Assembly (NCBI GenBank): GCA_019634975.1
Contig: JAHCAI010000007.1
Coordinates: 112,271 to 176,270, forward strand
DNA: 64,000 nt
Origin: Burkholderiales bacterium
GTDB taxonomy: Bacteria; Pseudomonadota; Gammaproteobacteria; Burkholderiales; SG8-41
Direction of reading: 5' to 3'
The translations under genes were made by a program, and so were the position numbers. Shown here in pieces: positions 1 to 7,859 of this stretch (position 1 is its first letter; each line of letters begins with the position of its first letter). A model generated the notes under the pieces. That model made no database searches. It was given only the letters and a program-made list of their open reading frames with translations, and had not been told where the DNA came from.

Positions 1-2
1 AC

Positions 3-386
3 GACAACCCCGACCTCGCCGAGTGCGCGCGGCGCATCCTCGAAGCCGGCTGCGAGTATGTGCTGGTGACCGGCACCCACGAGCAGACCGGCGATGTCAC
101 GAACACGCTCTACAATGCCGACGGCGTCGTGCGCAGCGACTCCTGGCCGCGCCTGCCCGGCAGCTACCACGGCTCCGGCTGCACGCTGGCCTCGGCCCTG
201 GCCGCGACCATCGCCAACGGCGTCGACATGCAGGAGGCCGTGCGCGATGCCCAGGAGTACACCTGGCAGTCGCTGAAACTCGCCTTCCGTCCCGGCATGG
301 GCCAGCACATTCCCGACCGCCTGTTCTGGGCGCGCGAGGACGAAACCTCCGGCGCAACCGAGGGCGACGACGAGCCGCAGGCGTGA
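3..386 (+). CDS. thiD: Hydroxymethylpyrimidine/phosphomethylpyrimidine kinase, C-terminal part (5' end outside window)
   Basis: Only the last 127 codons are present. ThiD phosphorylates HMP and then HMP-phosphate in the cytoplasm to make the pyrimidine half of thiamine. The visible part carries GTHEQTGDVTNTLYN and the GSGCTLASALAA motif, which is the anion-hole/active-site loop of the ribokinase-like ThiD family. The last 20 or so residues are acidic ([16 protein letters not shown]) and look like a non-conserved tail. The stop codon overlaps the GTG start of thiE (GTGA), so the two are translationally coupled, which fits their shared pathway: ThiE joins the ThiD product to the thiazole. Identification is secure; the true start cannot be seen. 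Confidence 0.93.
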   Translation, partial: DNPDLAECARRILEAGCEYVLVTGTHEQTGDVTNTLYNADGVVRSDSWPRLPGSYHGSGCTLASALAATIANGVDMQEAVRDAQEYTWQSLKLAFRPGMGQHIPDRLFWAREDETSGATEGDDEPQA

Positions 387-1033
387 AGCCGGCGATCGCA
401 GGGCTGTACGCGATCACCCCCGACCTGGCCGACACGGGGGAACTGCTGCGCCGCGCGCGCGCGGCCATCGAGGGCGGCGCGCAGCTGCTGCAGTACCGCA
501 ACAAGACAGCCGATGCCGCGCTGCGCGGCACACAGGCGCGGGCCCTGCAGGACCTCTGCGCGGGCAGCGGCGTGCCGCTGATCATCAACGACCATCTCGA
601 TCTCGCCCTGGAGTGCGGCGCGGCCGGGCTGCACCTCGGCGGTGAAGACGGCGACATCGCGGCGGCACGGCGGCGCCTGGGCCCCGGCCGCCTGCTCGGC
701 GCATCCTGCTACGACCGCATCGAGCTCGCGCAGGCCGCCGTCGCCGCAGGCGCGGATCATGTCGCCTTCGGCAGCTTTTTCCCCTCCGCCGTCAAGCCGG
801 GAGCGGTGCGCCCGTCGCCGGCGCTGATCACCCGCGCCCGGGAAAGCCTGCGGGTGCCGGTGGTCGCCATCGGCGGCATCACGCCGCAGAATGCGCCGCA
901 GCTGCTGGATGCCGGCGCCGACGCCCTCGCCGTGATTTCGGCGGTGTTCGGCGCGCAGAACATTGCCGCGGCGGCCCATGAATTCCGCAAATTGTTCGAA
1001 GCCCGTCATGAAAAAAAGCCAGAAACTCTTTAA
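383..1033 (+). CDS. thiE: Thiamine-phosphate synthase
   Basis: 216 aa, the usual ThiE size. It couples HMP-diphosphate with the thiazole phosphate to give thiamine monophosphate. Seen in order: LLQYRNKT near the N-terminus, the [19 protein letters not shown] segment, [15 protein letters not shown] and the C-terminal phosphate-binding [10 protein letters not shown] of the TIM barrel. The start is taken as GTG at 383 because it gives the canonical N-terminus ([14 protein letters not shown]) and overlaps the thiD stop. The open frame continues upstream to base 23, but that part is only a shadow of thiD. The 3' end overlaps the hemL start by 26 bases. No TPP riboswitch can be judged because the operon start is outside the window. 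Confidence 0.96.
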   Translation: MKPAIAGLYAITPDLADTGELLRRARAAIEGGAQLLQYRNKTADAALRGTQARALQDLCAGSGVPLIINDHLDLALECGAAGLHLGGEDGDIAAARRRLGPGRLLGASCYDRIELAQAAVAAGADHVAFGSFFPSAVKPGAVRPSPALITRARESLRVPVVAIGGITPQNAPQLLDAGADALAVISAVFGAQNIAAAAHEFRKLFEARHEKKPETL

Positions 1034-2285
1034 TCACGCCCAGCTGACCATCCCCGGCGGCGTCAATTCCCCCGTGCGCGCCTTCAAGTCCGTCGGCGGC
1101 ACGCCGCTGTTTTTCCAGCGCGGCAAGGGCGCGCTGGTCTGGGATGCCGACGGCAACAGCTACATCGACTATGTCGGTTCCTGGGGCCCGCTGATCTGCG
1201 GCCATGCGCATCCCGACGTGGTCAAGGCCGTGCAGCAGGCCGCCGAACGGGGACTGTCCTTCGGTGCGCCGACCGAAGCCGAGGTCGACATGGCCGACGT
1301 GCTGCGCCGGCTGATGCCCTCGCTGGAACAGGTGCGCCTGGTCAGCTCCGGCACCGAAGCCACGATGAGCGCGATCCGGCTGGCCCGCGGCTTCACCGGG
1401 CGCAGCAAGATCATCAAGTTCGAAGGCTGCTACCACGGCCATGCCGACGCGCTGCTGGTCAAGGCCGGCTCCGGCGCGCTCACCTTCGGCCAGCCCTCCT
1501 CGGCTGGCGTGCCGGCGGAAACCGCCGCCCACACGCTGGTGCTGGACTACAACGACCCCGCAGGCCTGGAAGCGGCCTTTGCGCGCGAAGGCGGTGAAAT
1601 TGCCGCAGTGATCGTCGAACCGGTGGCCGGCAACATGAACCTGGTGCCGCCGCGGCCCGGTTTTCTCGAACTGCTGCGCGAACTCTGCACCCGGCACGGG
1701 GCGGTGCTGATATTCGACGAGGTGATGACCGGCTTCCGCGTCGCGCTGGGCGGAGCCCAGGCGCTGTACGGCATCAGGCCCGACCTCACGACACTGGGCA
1801 AGGTCATCGGCGGCGGCCTGCCGGTGGGTGCCTTCGGCGGGCGTCGCGACATCATGCAGTGTCTCGCGCCGGTGGGCCCGGTGTACCAGGCCGGCACACT
1901 CTCCGGCAACCCGGTGGCGGTCGCCGCCGGCCTCACCACGCTGCAGCTGATCCAGGCGCCGGGCTTCCACGACCGGCTGGCGGCAACCGCGCACCGATTG
2001 TGCAGCGGACTGGCCGAAGCGGCCCAGGCCCGCCGGATCCCTTTCTCCGCGCGCAACGTCGGCGGCATGTTCGGGCTGTTTTTCCGCGAAACACCGCCAG
2101 CGACCTATGCCGAGGTGATGCAGTGTGACAAGGACGCCTTCAACCGCTTCTTCCACGCCATGCTCGCCGAGGGCATCTATCTCGCGCCCTCCGCCTACGA
2201 GGCCGGCTTCGTCTCCGCGGCCCACGGTGCCGCCGAAATCGACCGCACCCTGAAAGCCGCAGCACAGGTTTTTGCTGCACTTTAA
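1008..2285 (+). CDS. hemL: Glutamate-1-semialdehyde 2,1-aminomutase
   Basis: 425 aa PLP enzyme of the C5 tetrapyrrole route; it isomerises glutamate-1-semialdehyde to 5-aminolevulinate. The PLP lysine is K265 in [17 protein letters not shown], preceded by the [10 protein letters not shown] motif with the PLP-binding Asp; [17 protein letters not shown] is the cofactor-phosphate region. The start at ATG 1008 gives [12 protein letters not shown], the usual HemL beginning; a longer in-frame start at 963 would be non-homologous. The gene overlaps the 3' end of thiE by 26 bases and is probably co-transcribed with thiD-thiE. It is followed by an AT-rich gap of 95 bases containing a 25-base repeat also found after intI. 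Confidence 0.97.
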   Translation: MKKSQKLFNHAQLTIPGGVNSPVRAFKSVGGTPLFFQRGKGALVWDADGNSYIDYVGSWGPLICGHAHPDVVKAVQQAAERGLSFGAPTEAEVDMADVLRRLMPSLEQVRLVSSGTEATMSAIRLARGFTGRSKIIKFEGCYHGHADALLVKAGSGALTFGQPSSAGVPAETAAHTLVLDYNDPAGLEAAFAREGGEIAAVIVEPVAGNMNLVPPRPGFLELLRELCTRHGAVLIFDEVMTGFRVALGGAQALYGIRPDLTTLGKVIGGGLPVGAFGGRRDIMQCLAPVGPVYQAGTLSGNPVAVAAGLTTLQLIQAPGFHDRLAATAHRLCSGLAEAAQARRIPFSARNVGGMFGLFFRETPPATYAEVMQCDKDAFNRFFHAMLAEGIYLAPSAYEAGFVSAAHGAAEIDRTLKAAAQVFAAL

Positions 2286-2302
2286 TCTGCAGCAAAATAA
2301 AA

Positions 2303-2327
2303 ATATCAATAAAATCAAATACTTATA
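2303..2327 (+). repeat. 25-base AT-rich repeat, copy A
   Basis: Located in the hemL-to-pseudouridine-synthase gap. It matches 24 of 25 bases of a second copy at 9502-9526, in the same orientation, at the end of the integron integrase gene. Its core (2307-2318) is the reverse complement of TTGATTTTATTG, which also occurs at 22969-22980 and 55706-55717. The element stands out against the GC-rich surroundings. Function unknown. Confidence 0.7.
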
Positions 2328-2380
2328 AAATCACCGATTGCTGCGCCTGTCGAGCTCCTGCAACAAACCGCCGCCCTGCC

Positions 2381-3112
2381 ATGGAAAAGATTCGCCTGTC
2401 CAAGCTGATGTCGGAACAGGGCCTGTGCTCCCGCCGTGAAGCCGACAGCTATATCGAGCGCGGCTGGGTACTGGTCGACGGCGTGCCGGTCACCGAGCTG
2501 GGCACCCGCATCCTGCCCACGCAGGCCATCACCCTCAGCCCGGCGGCACGGGACCGGCAACAGGCGCGGGTCACGGTCTTGCTGCACAAGCCGGTGGGCT
2601 ATGTGTCGGGACAGCCCGAAAAAAACTACAAGCCGGCAATCACCCTGATCAGCGCGGGCAGCCGTTATCGCAATGACCGCAGCCCCCTGCGCTTCAGCCC
2701 GCAGCATTTGCGCGGACTCGCGCCCGCCGGCCGTCTCGACATCGACTCCACCGGCCTGCTGGTACTGACCCAGGACGGGCGCATCGCCAAGCGGCTGATC
2801 GGCGAGAACTCGCAGATCGAGAAGGAATATCTGGTGCGGGTCAGCGGCCGCCTGAAACCGGAGGGCCTGGCCCTGCTCAACCACGGGCTCAGCCTCGATG
2901 GCGAGCGCCTGCGGCCGGCGCAGGTGTCCTGGCAGAACCGCGACCAGCTGCGCTTTGTGCTGCGCCAGGGCAAGAAGCGCCAGATCCGCCGCATGTGCGA
3001 ACTGGTGGGCCTCACGGTGACCGGCCTCAAACGCGTGCGCATCGGCAAGGTCATGCTCGGCGACCTGCCGGTCGGCGAGTGGCGCTATCTGCGCGAGGAC
3101 GAGAGCTTCTAG
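2381..3112 (+). CDS. rRNA pseudouridine synthase, RsuA/RluB/E/F family (RluF-like)
   Basis: 243 aa. The N-terminal ~60 residues are an S4 RNA-binding domain ([30 protein letters not shown]). The catalytic domain carries [11 protein letters not shown], with the nucleophilic Asp in GRLD, then KEYLVRV and [14 protein letters not shown]. Enzymes of this group isomerise a specific uridine in 16S or 23S rRNA. The [20 protein letters not shown] segment and the phrase [16 protein letters not shown] recall betaproteobacterial RluF-like proteins (23S U2604), but the target base cannot be fixed from sequence alone. ATG at 2381 gives a normal N-terminus. The gene converges on the minus-strand pair that follows, leaving only 10 bases between stop codons. 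Confidence 0.88.
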   Translation: MEKIRLSKLMSEQGLCSRREADSYIERGWVLVDGVPVTELGTRILPTQAITLSPAARDRQQARVTVLLHKPVGYVSGQPEKNYKPAITLISAGSRYRNDRSPLRFSPQHLRGLAPAGRLDIDSTGLLVLTQDGRIAKRLIGENSQIEKEYLVRVSGRLKPEGLALLNHGLSLDGERLRPAQVSWQNRDQLRFVLRQGKKRQIRRMCELVGLTVTGLKRVRIGKVMLGDLPVGEWRYLREDESF

Positions 3113-3122
3113 AACAGCCGGG

Positions 3123-4052
3123 TCAGCCGGCGGGCCGCCGCACGAGGGGCTTGGGCGCCGGCGGGCGCGCACTGATGCGCCGCTTCTGCGGCGGCTTCGC
3201 GGTATCGGCCACCGACGGCTTCCGGTCATCGGCCAGCTGCGCCGACAGCCGCGCCAGTTCCTCCTGCAGGGCCGGCGGCCCGCCGAGGACGGTTATGCGC
3301 TGGCGCCGCGCCCGGCCGTCGGGCAGTTCATGCAGCCGGGTCATGTAGAGCAGCAGGTCTTCCGTGGTGTAGTGCAACTCACCGCCGATGCGCGGAAAAT
3401 CTTGCGGAACCGCCGGATGCGCCGGTGTTTTTCCGGGAAACAACAGTTGCATCACCAGCCCCATGCAGCTCAGGCAGATTTCGCGTTCCCGCCGGCCGCT
3501 GAAACAGTACGCGGTCTCGTCGTCGACCCAGAAGGCCAAGCGCTGCCGCAGATGCGCCCGAAGGCCCCGCATCGCGCCTTCATCGGCAAAAGGGCGCAGT
3601 CCATACAAATGCTGCACCCGGAACAATCGCCCGCGCGCATCGACCTGTCCGTCCGCGATGAAATCCACAACCTGCACGCCGAGCTCCGGAAATGCCCAGG
3701 CGATGCGCCCGTCAGGCAGCTCGATGCCGACCTGGATCTCCTCCTCGCCATCCGGCGCAGTGATGACCCAGTAGTGCACGTAGCCGGCCTGGTCGGCTCC
3801 CGGCGCGGTCACCACCGGCAGGGCGCGCAGGGTTTCCCCGGGCAAAGCCCGCGGCGCTGCTGCGCGCGGCTTGGCGCGGGTCGAAGCCGACATGGCCGGC
3901 GTGGTCACCGCCACGGTGCTGCGCGGCAGGGCAAATGCCGACGGGGATAAGGGCATGAGCAATCCGGCGATGATGAACAGCCATGGCGCGGCAGCCAGAC
4001 CCGGTGATGATGGCAACAAGAGTGAAGGGAATGTGCGAAGGGAAATGCTCAT
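3123..4052 (-). CDS. Exported protein of unknown function, paralogue 1 (three conserved cysteines)
   Basis: 309 aa, not recognised. A hydrophobic stretch at about residues 24-42 (LFIIAGLLMPLSPSAFA) looks like a signal peptide with an unusually long N-region. The mature part is clearly paralogous to the next gene (4169-5011). Shared blocks are (Y/F)VH(Y/F)W(V/L)ITAPDGE.EIQVGIELPD, FIADG.VD..GR, VQHLYGLRP, C.SCMG.V.Q.LFPG.TPA and GGPPALQEELARLS. Cysteines C183, C193 and C196 follow the pattern YC-x9-C-x2-C, conserved in both copies, which suggests metal binding or a disulfide. The C-terminal 30 residues are Pro/Arg/Lys-rich. It lies 116 bases downstream of its paralogue and is probably co-transcribed. 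No function is proposed. Confidence 0.7.
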   Translation of the reverse strand: MSISLRTFPSLLLPSSPGLAAAPWLFIIAGLLMPLSPSAFALPRSTVAVTTPAMSASTRAKPRAAAPRALPGETLRALPVVTAPGADQAGYVHYWVITAPDGEEEIQVGIELPDGRIAWAFPELGVQVVDFIADGQVDARGRLFRVQHLYGLRPFADEGAMRGLRAHLRQRLAFWVDDETAYCFSGRREREICLSCMGLVMQLLFPGKTPAHPAVPQDFPRIGGELHYTTEDLLLYMTRLHELPDGRARRQRITVLGGPPALQEELARLSAQLADDRKPSVADTAKPPQKRRISARPPAPKPLVRRPAG

Positions 4053-4168
4053 GGTGCGGCTTTAACGCCGCAGTCCCTGATACCGCGTACCGCAGCCTTC
4101 AGCTTGCTGCAGATCTTTACCGGGAACGCAGCGTCGCCTGTTGGCGACGGCAGGGGATTGACGGGACT

Positions 4169-5011
4169 TCAGCCGGCACGCCGGACCGCGGATTTCGGAC
4201 CCGGACGCGGCGGCCGCTTGACGGTCGCTTTGGCACGGGCCGTCACCGTTGGCACTTCGTCCGCGAGGTAGGGCGACAGCCGTGCCAGCTCCTCCTGCAG
4301 GGCCGGCGGGCCGCCCAGCGCGGCGATGCGCCGCTGGCGCGCCGCCATGTCCGGCAATGCATGCAGACCGGTCAGGTACAGCAGAAGATCCTCGGTGGTG
4401 TGATAGTCCGCGCCGGCGATGCGCGGAAAATCGCGCGGGAAGTTCGCGTAAGCCGGCGTGCGCCCCGGAAAGAGAACCTGGGACACGAAGCCCATGCAGC
4501 TCATGCACAGCTCCGCGGTCACGCCATTCAGTTCGCAATAGGGCACGCGCTTGCGGACCAGCGCTGTCACCCGCTGCATCAGCGCGCCGCGCAGCGTGCG
4601 CATCGCCGCATCGCCGGCATGGGGCCGCAGCCCGTAAAGATGCTGCACCTTGTAGTACCTGCCGTGGACATCGACTTCGCCGTCAGCGATGAAGGGGGCA
4701 AGATGCACCCCCAGGCCCGGAAACGACCAGGCAATGCGCTGGTCCGGCAATTCGATGCCGACCTGGATTTCCTGTTCGCCGTCAGGCGCGGTGATCAGCC
4801 AGAAATGGACAAATCCGGCCTGGCCCTCGCCGGCCGCCGTGACGACAGGCGCCGTCGCCACCGGTTGCAGCGGGGCCTTGCGTTTCGCGGCCGCCGCATC
4901 CGCCCTTTTGTTTGCGGTCGCCGAGGGCTTCGCCTTGACATCGGTCGCGGCGTGGACGGGCTGCAACGCAGGAACCAGCAGCAGCAGCGTCAACAGGGCA
5001 AGTGAGCGCAT
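4169..5011 (-). CDS. Exported protein of unknown function, paralogue 2 (three conserved cysteines)
   Basis: 280 aa from ATG at 5011, chosen because it starts a textbook signal peptide (MRSLALLTLLLLVPALQPVHA, cleavage near residue 21); the frame runs on to 5107 without homologous sequence. After a Lys/Ala-rich linker (about 25-50) comes the domain shared with 3123-4052: HFWLITAPDGEQEIQVGIELPD, FIADGEVDVHGR, VQHLYGLRP, the cysteine motif at C159, C169 and C172, FPGRTPAY, YHTTEDLLLYLTGLHALPD and GGPPALQEELARLS. The tail is basic and Pro-rich. It is the upstream member of a tandem duplication; divergence is large, so the duplication is old. A hairpin without T-tract (4132-4149) lies between the two genes. 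Confidence 0.75.
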   Translation of the reverse strand: MRSLALLTLLLLVPALQPVHAATDVKAKPSATANKRADAAAAKRKAPLQPVATAPVVTAAGEGQAGFVHFWLITAPDGEQEIQVGIELPDQRIAWSFPGLGVHLAPFIADGEVDVHGRYYKVQHLYGLRPHAGDAAMRTLRGALMQRVTALVRKRVPYCELNGVTAELCMSCMGFVSQVLFPGRTPAYANFPRDFPRIAGADYHTTEDLLLYLTGLHALPDMAARQRRIAALGGPPALQEELARLSPYLADEVPTVTARAKATVKRPPRPGPKSAVRRAG

Positions 5012-5119
5012 GGCGGGGCTTGGGCCAGGAGCCCGGGACAAAAGTTCCGTCACGCAGGCGTCACGGAGCCGCGGCGATGGAGAATACCCGGCGGCCGGGA
5101 CTGGCACACGGTCAGTCGT

Positions 5120-5794
5120 CTAGACCCGGCGCGCAATCAGTTCCGGGATGGCCGCCACGCTCTCCAGCAGATGGCTATGGGGGTGGGGTTGCATCTGGTC
5201 ACGGCCGTGCGCGCCGGACAGCACACCGATGTTCAGCGCCACGCCGGCGTTGTGCCCCGCCTGCAGGTCGAGCACGGTGTCGCCGGCATTGGCCACGCGG
5301 TGCACGCTGACGACGCCGGTCGCCTCCATGCAGCGGAAAATCATGTACGGCGCCGGACGGCCCTGCGCCACCTCGTCGCCGCAGACCACGGCATCGACCA
5401 CGCCCTCGCGCCAGCGCAGGGCATCGAGCAGCAGGTCGGTGGTCTCGCGGTCGAAGCCGGTGTTCAGCGCGACCTTCACGCCGCGGCTGCGCAGGGTGTC
5501 GATGGCCTCGCGCGCGCCAGGCACCGGCTCCACGGTGCCGTTGAAGACTTCGGCCAGGTGCTGCACGAAGGTCGCATAGACCTGTTCCGACCTCGCCTGG
5601 CGATCCGGGCTCTCCGGAATCAGGTTGAGGATCGCCAGCCGTTTGGAGGCGCCGCGCAGGCTGTTGATCGCCTGCGGCGTCACCGCGATGCCATGCGCCG
5701 CCAGCGCCGAGGTAAAGGCCTTGGGCACCTGCCCCGCGTCACGCACGGTCGTGCCGGCCATGTCGCAGACCACCAGTTCGATTTTTTCAGCCAC
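5120..5794 (-). CDS. HAD-superfamily phosphonatase-like hydrolase
   Basis: 224 aa. HAD motif I is CDMAGTTV (nucleophile D11), with the DxAGT form typical of phosphonoacetaldehyde hydrolase and its relatives. Motif II is LNTGFD (about 115), motif III is in QGRPAPYMIFR, and motif IV is ANAGDTVLDLQAG. The helical cap lies between motifs I and II. The family called phosphonatase-like hydrolase resembles PhnX but its substrate is generally unproven; no phosphonate transport or aminotransferase genes are nearby, so the true substrate is open. The start is GTG at 5794, with GGGAG six bases upstream. It is followed on the same strand by the exported paralogue pair, 108 bases away. Confidence 0.85.
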   Translation of the reverse strand: MAEKIELVVCDMAGTTVRDAGQVPKAFTSALAAHGIAVTPQAINSLRGASKRLAILNLIPESPDRQARSEQVYATFVQHLAEVFNGTVEPVPGAREAIDTLRSRGVKVALNTGFDRETTDLLLDALRWREGVVDAVVCGDEVAQGRPAPYMIFRCMEATGVVSVHRVANAGDTVLDLQAGHNAGVALNIGVLSGAHGRDQMQPHPHSHLLESVAAIPELIARRV

Positions 5795-5826
5795 CGCACA
5801 CTCCCTGTTTCAGATCCATTGAAAAC

Positions 5827-6177
5827 TCACAGCAGTTCGATGCCGAAGCGCCGCACCAGCAGCGCGAACAGCCAGAACGAGGTTACCGTGATCAGCACGC
5901 AGGCGCCCAGCGTAGCCCAGAACCCCAGCCGCGGCAGCAGCGCCGGAAACACCAGGAACATCGGCAGCGTCGGAATCACGTACCAGAAGGTGTACCAGGC
6001 GTGGTTGGCGATCTTTTCCGGCGGCTGCTGCTCGACATAAAGCCAGATCAGCGCCAGCACGGTCACCATCGGCAGTGCGGCGACGAGGCCACCCAGCTTG
6101 TCGCTGCGCTTGGCGACTTCCGATACCAGCACGACCACTGCCGCGGTCAGAAAATACTTGGTGATGATCCAGGCCAT
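5827..6177 (-). CDS. DUF3147-family small membrane protein
   Basis: 116 aa with four hydrophobic segments (about 7-22, 31-48, 61-80, 86-108), so a polytopic inner-membrane protein. The KRSDKLGGLVAALPMVTVLALIW and F.YVIPTLPMFLVFP stretches match what I recall of DUF3147, a family without a known role. The start is ATG at 6177, preceded by AGGAGG at good spacing; a longer frame to 6237 adds a hydrophilic, non-conserved leader. The gene sits 32 bases upstream of the HAD enzyme on the same strand and may be co-transcribed with it. It is divergent from the SDR gene at 6300, and the shared gap of 122 bases should hold both promoters. Confidence 0.8.
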   Translation of the reverse strand: MAWIITKYFLTAAVVVLVSEVAKRSDKLGGLVAALPMVTVLALIWLYVEQQPPEKIANHAWYTFWYVIPTLPMFLVFPALLPRLGFWATLGACVLITVTSFWLFALLVRRFGIELL

Positions 6178-6299
6178 GTCGATATCCTCCTGCGGCATTG
6201 TACTGCCCGCTGCGGCGCGCGCCGCTTTCGCGTCCACACCCTGTTGCGTTGCCGCGGCCGGGGATGTCGCCTACCATCGCCGCAACACAGGAGAAAACC

Positions 6300-7118
6300 A
6301 TGCAGGAACTGAAAGGCAAGGTCGCCGTCGTCACTGGCGCCACCCGCAAACGCGGGCTCGGTCGCGCCATCGCACTGGCGCTTGCCCGCGCCGGCGCGGA
6401 CGTCGCGGTCACCGGCAGCAGCCGCGGCAACGCCAGCCTCACCGCCGACGAACAGCAGGACGGCTGGCGCGGCCTGCCTGATGTCGTCGCCGACATCGAG
6501 GCGCTGGGCGTGCGCAGCTGTGGCGCGTACATGGACGTGCGCAAGGCCGAAGACGTGCAGCGCATGGTGCAGGAGGTCGTCGCCAAGCTCGGCCGCATCG
6601 ACATCCTCATCAACAACGCCACCTATCCCCGCGCCGCCGACCGCGTGCCGCTGCAGGCGCTTGACGATGAACTGTGGCGCACCATCGTCGACATCAACCT
6701 CACCGGCACGATGCTGTGTTCGAAGTACGTGGCGCGGCAGATGATCGCCCAGGGCGAAGGCGGCAGCATTGTCAGCATTTCCTCGGGCGCCGCGCTGAAG
6801 GCGCCGGCCACCTTTTCCGCCTATGCCGCATCAAAAGCCGGCATGCACGCGCTGATGGCGGCCCTGGCCGACGAACTCGGTGAACACGGCATCACCGCCA
6901 ACGTCATCGCACCGGGCTTCCTCGACACCGCGCGCATTGACACCCTGCGCGACCCGGCGAAATGGGAAAAACGCCTGTCGACGATCCCGATCAAACGTCC
7001 GGGGACGGTGGAAGAAGTCGCCGACCTCGTGCGTTACCTCTGCGGCCCCAGCGCGCGCTGGATCAGCGGCGATGTGCTGCTGATGACCGGCGGCGAAGTG
7101 CGGCGCGCGGCGCGTTAA
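6300..7118 (+). CDS. Short-chain dehydrogenase/reductase (SDR)
   Basis: 272 aa classical SDR. The nucleotide-binding turn is VVTGATRKRGLGRAIA near the N-terminus, longer than the standard TGxxxGxG but with the same glycines. NNAT follows at about 105, then the catalytic Ser in SISSGA and the YxxxK pair in YAASKAG. IAPGFLDT is the substrate-loop region. It should use NAD(P)(H) on a hydroxy or oxo substrate; the substrate cannot be told. The start is ATG at 6300, with ACAGGAG upstream; the frame is open further upstream without homologous sequence. It stands alone, divergent from the DUF3147 gene and convergent with the DUF3565 gene, with 6 bases between stop codons. Confidence 0.9.
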   Translation: MQELKGKVAVVTGATRKRGLGRAIALALARAGADVAVTGSSRGNASLTADEQQDGWRGLPDVVADIEALGVRSCGAYMDVRKAEDVQRMVQEVVAKLGRIDILINNATYPRAADRVPLQALDDELWRTIVDINLTGTMLCSKYVARQMIAQGEGGSIVSISSGAALKAPATFSAYAASKAGMHALMAALADELGEHGITANVIAPGFLDTARIDTLRDPAKWEKRLSTIPIKRPGTVEEVADLVRYLCGPSARWISGDVLLMTGGEVRRAAR

Positions 7119-7124
7119 CCGGCT

Positions 7125-7325
7125 TCAGTCCGGCGGCGCGCCGGTCTCGCATTTGTTGCAGGTCAGCGCATGGCCGATCATGGCCTGGCGGCCTTGCGGC
7201 GTGATGACCCAGGGCCGGTTGATCCACGGCGGGTTGTGGCGCACATGCTGATGGTGGCCGCAGGCGAGTTCGGCGACCCAGTCGCCGGCGGCGTCCTGGT
7301 GGAAGCCGGTGATGTTTTGCTTCAA
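7125..7325 (-). CDS. DUF3565-family small protein
   Basis: 66 aa. ITGFHQDAAGDWVAELACGHHQHVRHNPPW, with CNKC near the C-terminus, matches DUF3565, a widespread small proteobacterial family with conserved Cys/His that may bind a metal. Its role is unknown. The only plausible start is TTG at 7325, immediately downstream of the last integron attC (its R' site GTTGAGC ends 3 bases before the start). No Shine-Dalgarno sequence precedes it. Either this is the chromosomal gene at the end of the cassette array, with its native 5' region displaced, or it was itself brought in; no attC follows its 3' end, which favours the first view. Confidence 0.8.
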   Translation of the reverse strand: MKQNITGFHQDAAGDWVAELACGHHQHVRHNPPWINRPWVITPQGRQAMIGHALTCNKCETGAPPD

Positions 7326-7327
7326 AA

Positions 7328-7394
7328 GCTCAACGACTGCGTTGAGCGGGCGCGCCGCTTGCGGCGCGTCCGCTCTCGAACGAACAAGTTAGAT
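7328..7394 (-). other. attC site of cassette 2
   Basis: 67 bases, read on the minus strand. R'' is ATCTAAC (7388-7394) and R' is GTTGAGC (7328-7334, fitting GTTRRRY). Between them is a strong stem formed by GAGCGGACGCGCCGC and GCGGCGCGCCCGCTC around an AAGC-type loop, with one mismatch. R'' is complementary to the first bases of cassette 2 (TTAGAT), as expected. R' differs because its last six bases come from whatever followed in the array. It overlaps the upstream edge of the DUF3565 gene. Confidence 0.85.
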
Positions 7395-7422
7395 TCGGGT
7401 TAAACACACTTACCTGTGCTGA

Positions 7423-7764
7423 TCACGCTGGATTGGTCCTTCGCTTGAAGAGCATCTCTCGCAAATTCGATTGATTTCTCAAGGCGATCAAGGGATTGGA
7501 GTTCGCGCCCTGATATGAGCGATAGAAATCAACCCCTTTTAAATTAACTGTAAGGTGTCCTTCAAGGGTTTTAATTGCACAAGCGATGTCCCCTCTTTTT
7601 AGAACTTTTAGCAACGCGGAGTCTTCCATTAACTGTGTCGAAAATGCGCCAACATCCAGCGTTGCGCGCATCGGGCCGAACAGGTAATAACGATCTATAT
7701 ATGCCCCAGCCACTCCTCCCATCATCAGGGCAATGGCAATGCTACTTAGATGCCCAATTTTCAT
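7423..7764 (-). CDS. Cassette 2 protein: small signal-anchored protein of unknown function
   Basis: 113 aa, not recognised. The N-terminus (IAIALMMGGVAGAYIDRYYLFG, residues about 8-29) is one hydrophobic segment, either an uncleaved signal anchor or a signal peptide, so the rest probably faces the periplasm. The remainder is a short mixed region (ALLKVLKRGDIACAIKTLEGHLTVNLKGVDFYRSY) with a single cysteine. The ATG at 7764 is preceded by GGGGAAG at good spacing; two GTG codons directly upstream are less likely starts. It lies wholly inside integron cassette 2 (7334-7787) and is read in the usual direction toward its attC. Base composition is more AT-rich than the flanking chromosome, consistent with acquisition as a cassette. 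Confidence 0.7.
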   Translation of the reverse strand: MKIGHLSSIAIALMMGGVAGAYIDRYYLFGPMRATLDVGAFSTQLMEDSALLKVLKRGDIACAIKTLEGHLTVNLKGVDFYRSYQGANSNPLIALRNQSNLREMLFKRRTNPA

Positions 7765-7781
7765 CACCACTTCCCCTTGGA

Positions 7782-7859
7782 ATCTAACGTTGTGGCTCAG
7801 GCACAGTCACCAGCGGGCGAAGCCCGCTGGTGACTGTGGCCTGCAGCCACGGGTTAGGC
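7782..7859 (-). other. attC site of cassette 1
   Basis: 78 bases on the minus strand, near-ideal attC. R'' is GCCTAAC (7853-7859) and R' is GTTAGAT (7782-7788). L''/L' are GTGGCTGCAGG and CCTGAGCCAC, with one extrahelical base. Then comes a long perfect stem (CACAGTCACCAGCGGGC with its complement) closed by TTCG. The stop codon of the cassette gene lies in R'', as is common. Confidence 0.95.

Noticed and set aside
23..382. Upstream extension of the thiE frame to base 23
   Set aside because: Arg/Ala/Pro-rich translation typical of an out-of-frame reading of thiD; ThiE homology begins at GTG 383.
879..2318. Long minus-strand frame (479 codons) opposite hemL
   Set aside because: Antisense shadow of hemL in GC-rich DNA; no ribosome site, composition rich in Arg/Gly/His/Ala and no known motif.
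4132..4149. Hairpin between the exported paralogues as a terminator
   Set aside because: Only a 7-base stem without a T-tract; not enough to call.
7328..7347. Small palindrome GCTCAAC/GTTGAGC as an independent operator
   Set aside because: It is explained by the R' end of attC 2 and its adjoining bases.
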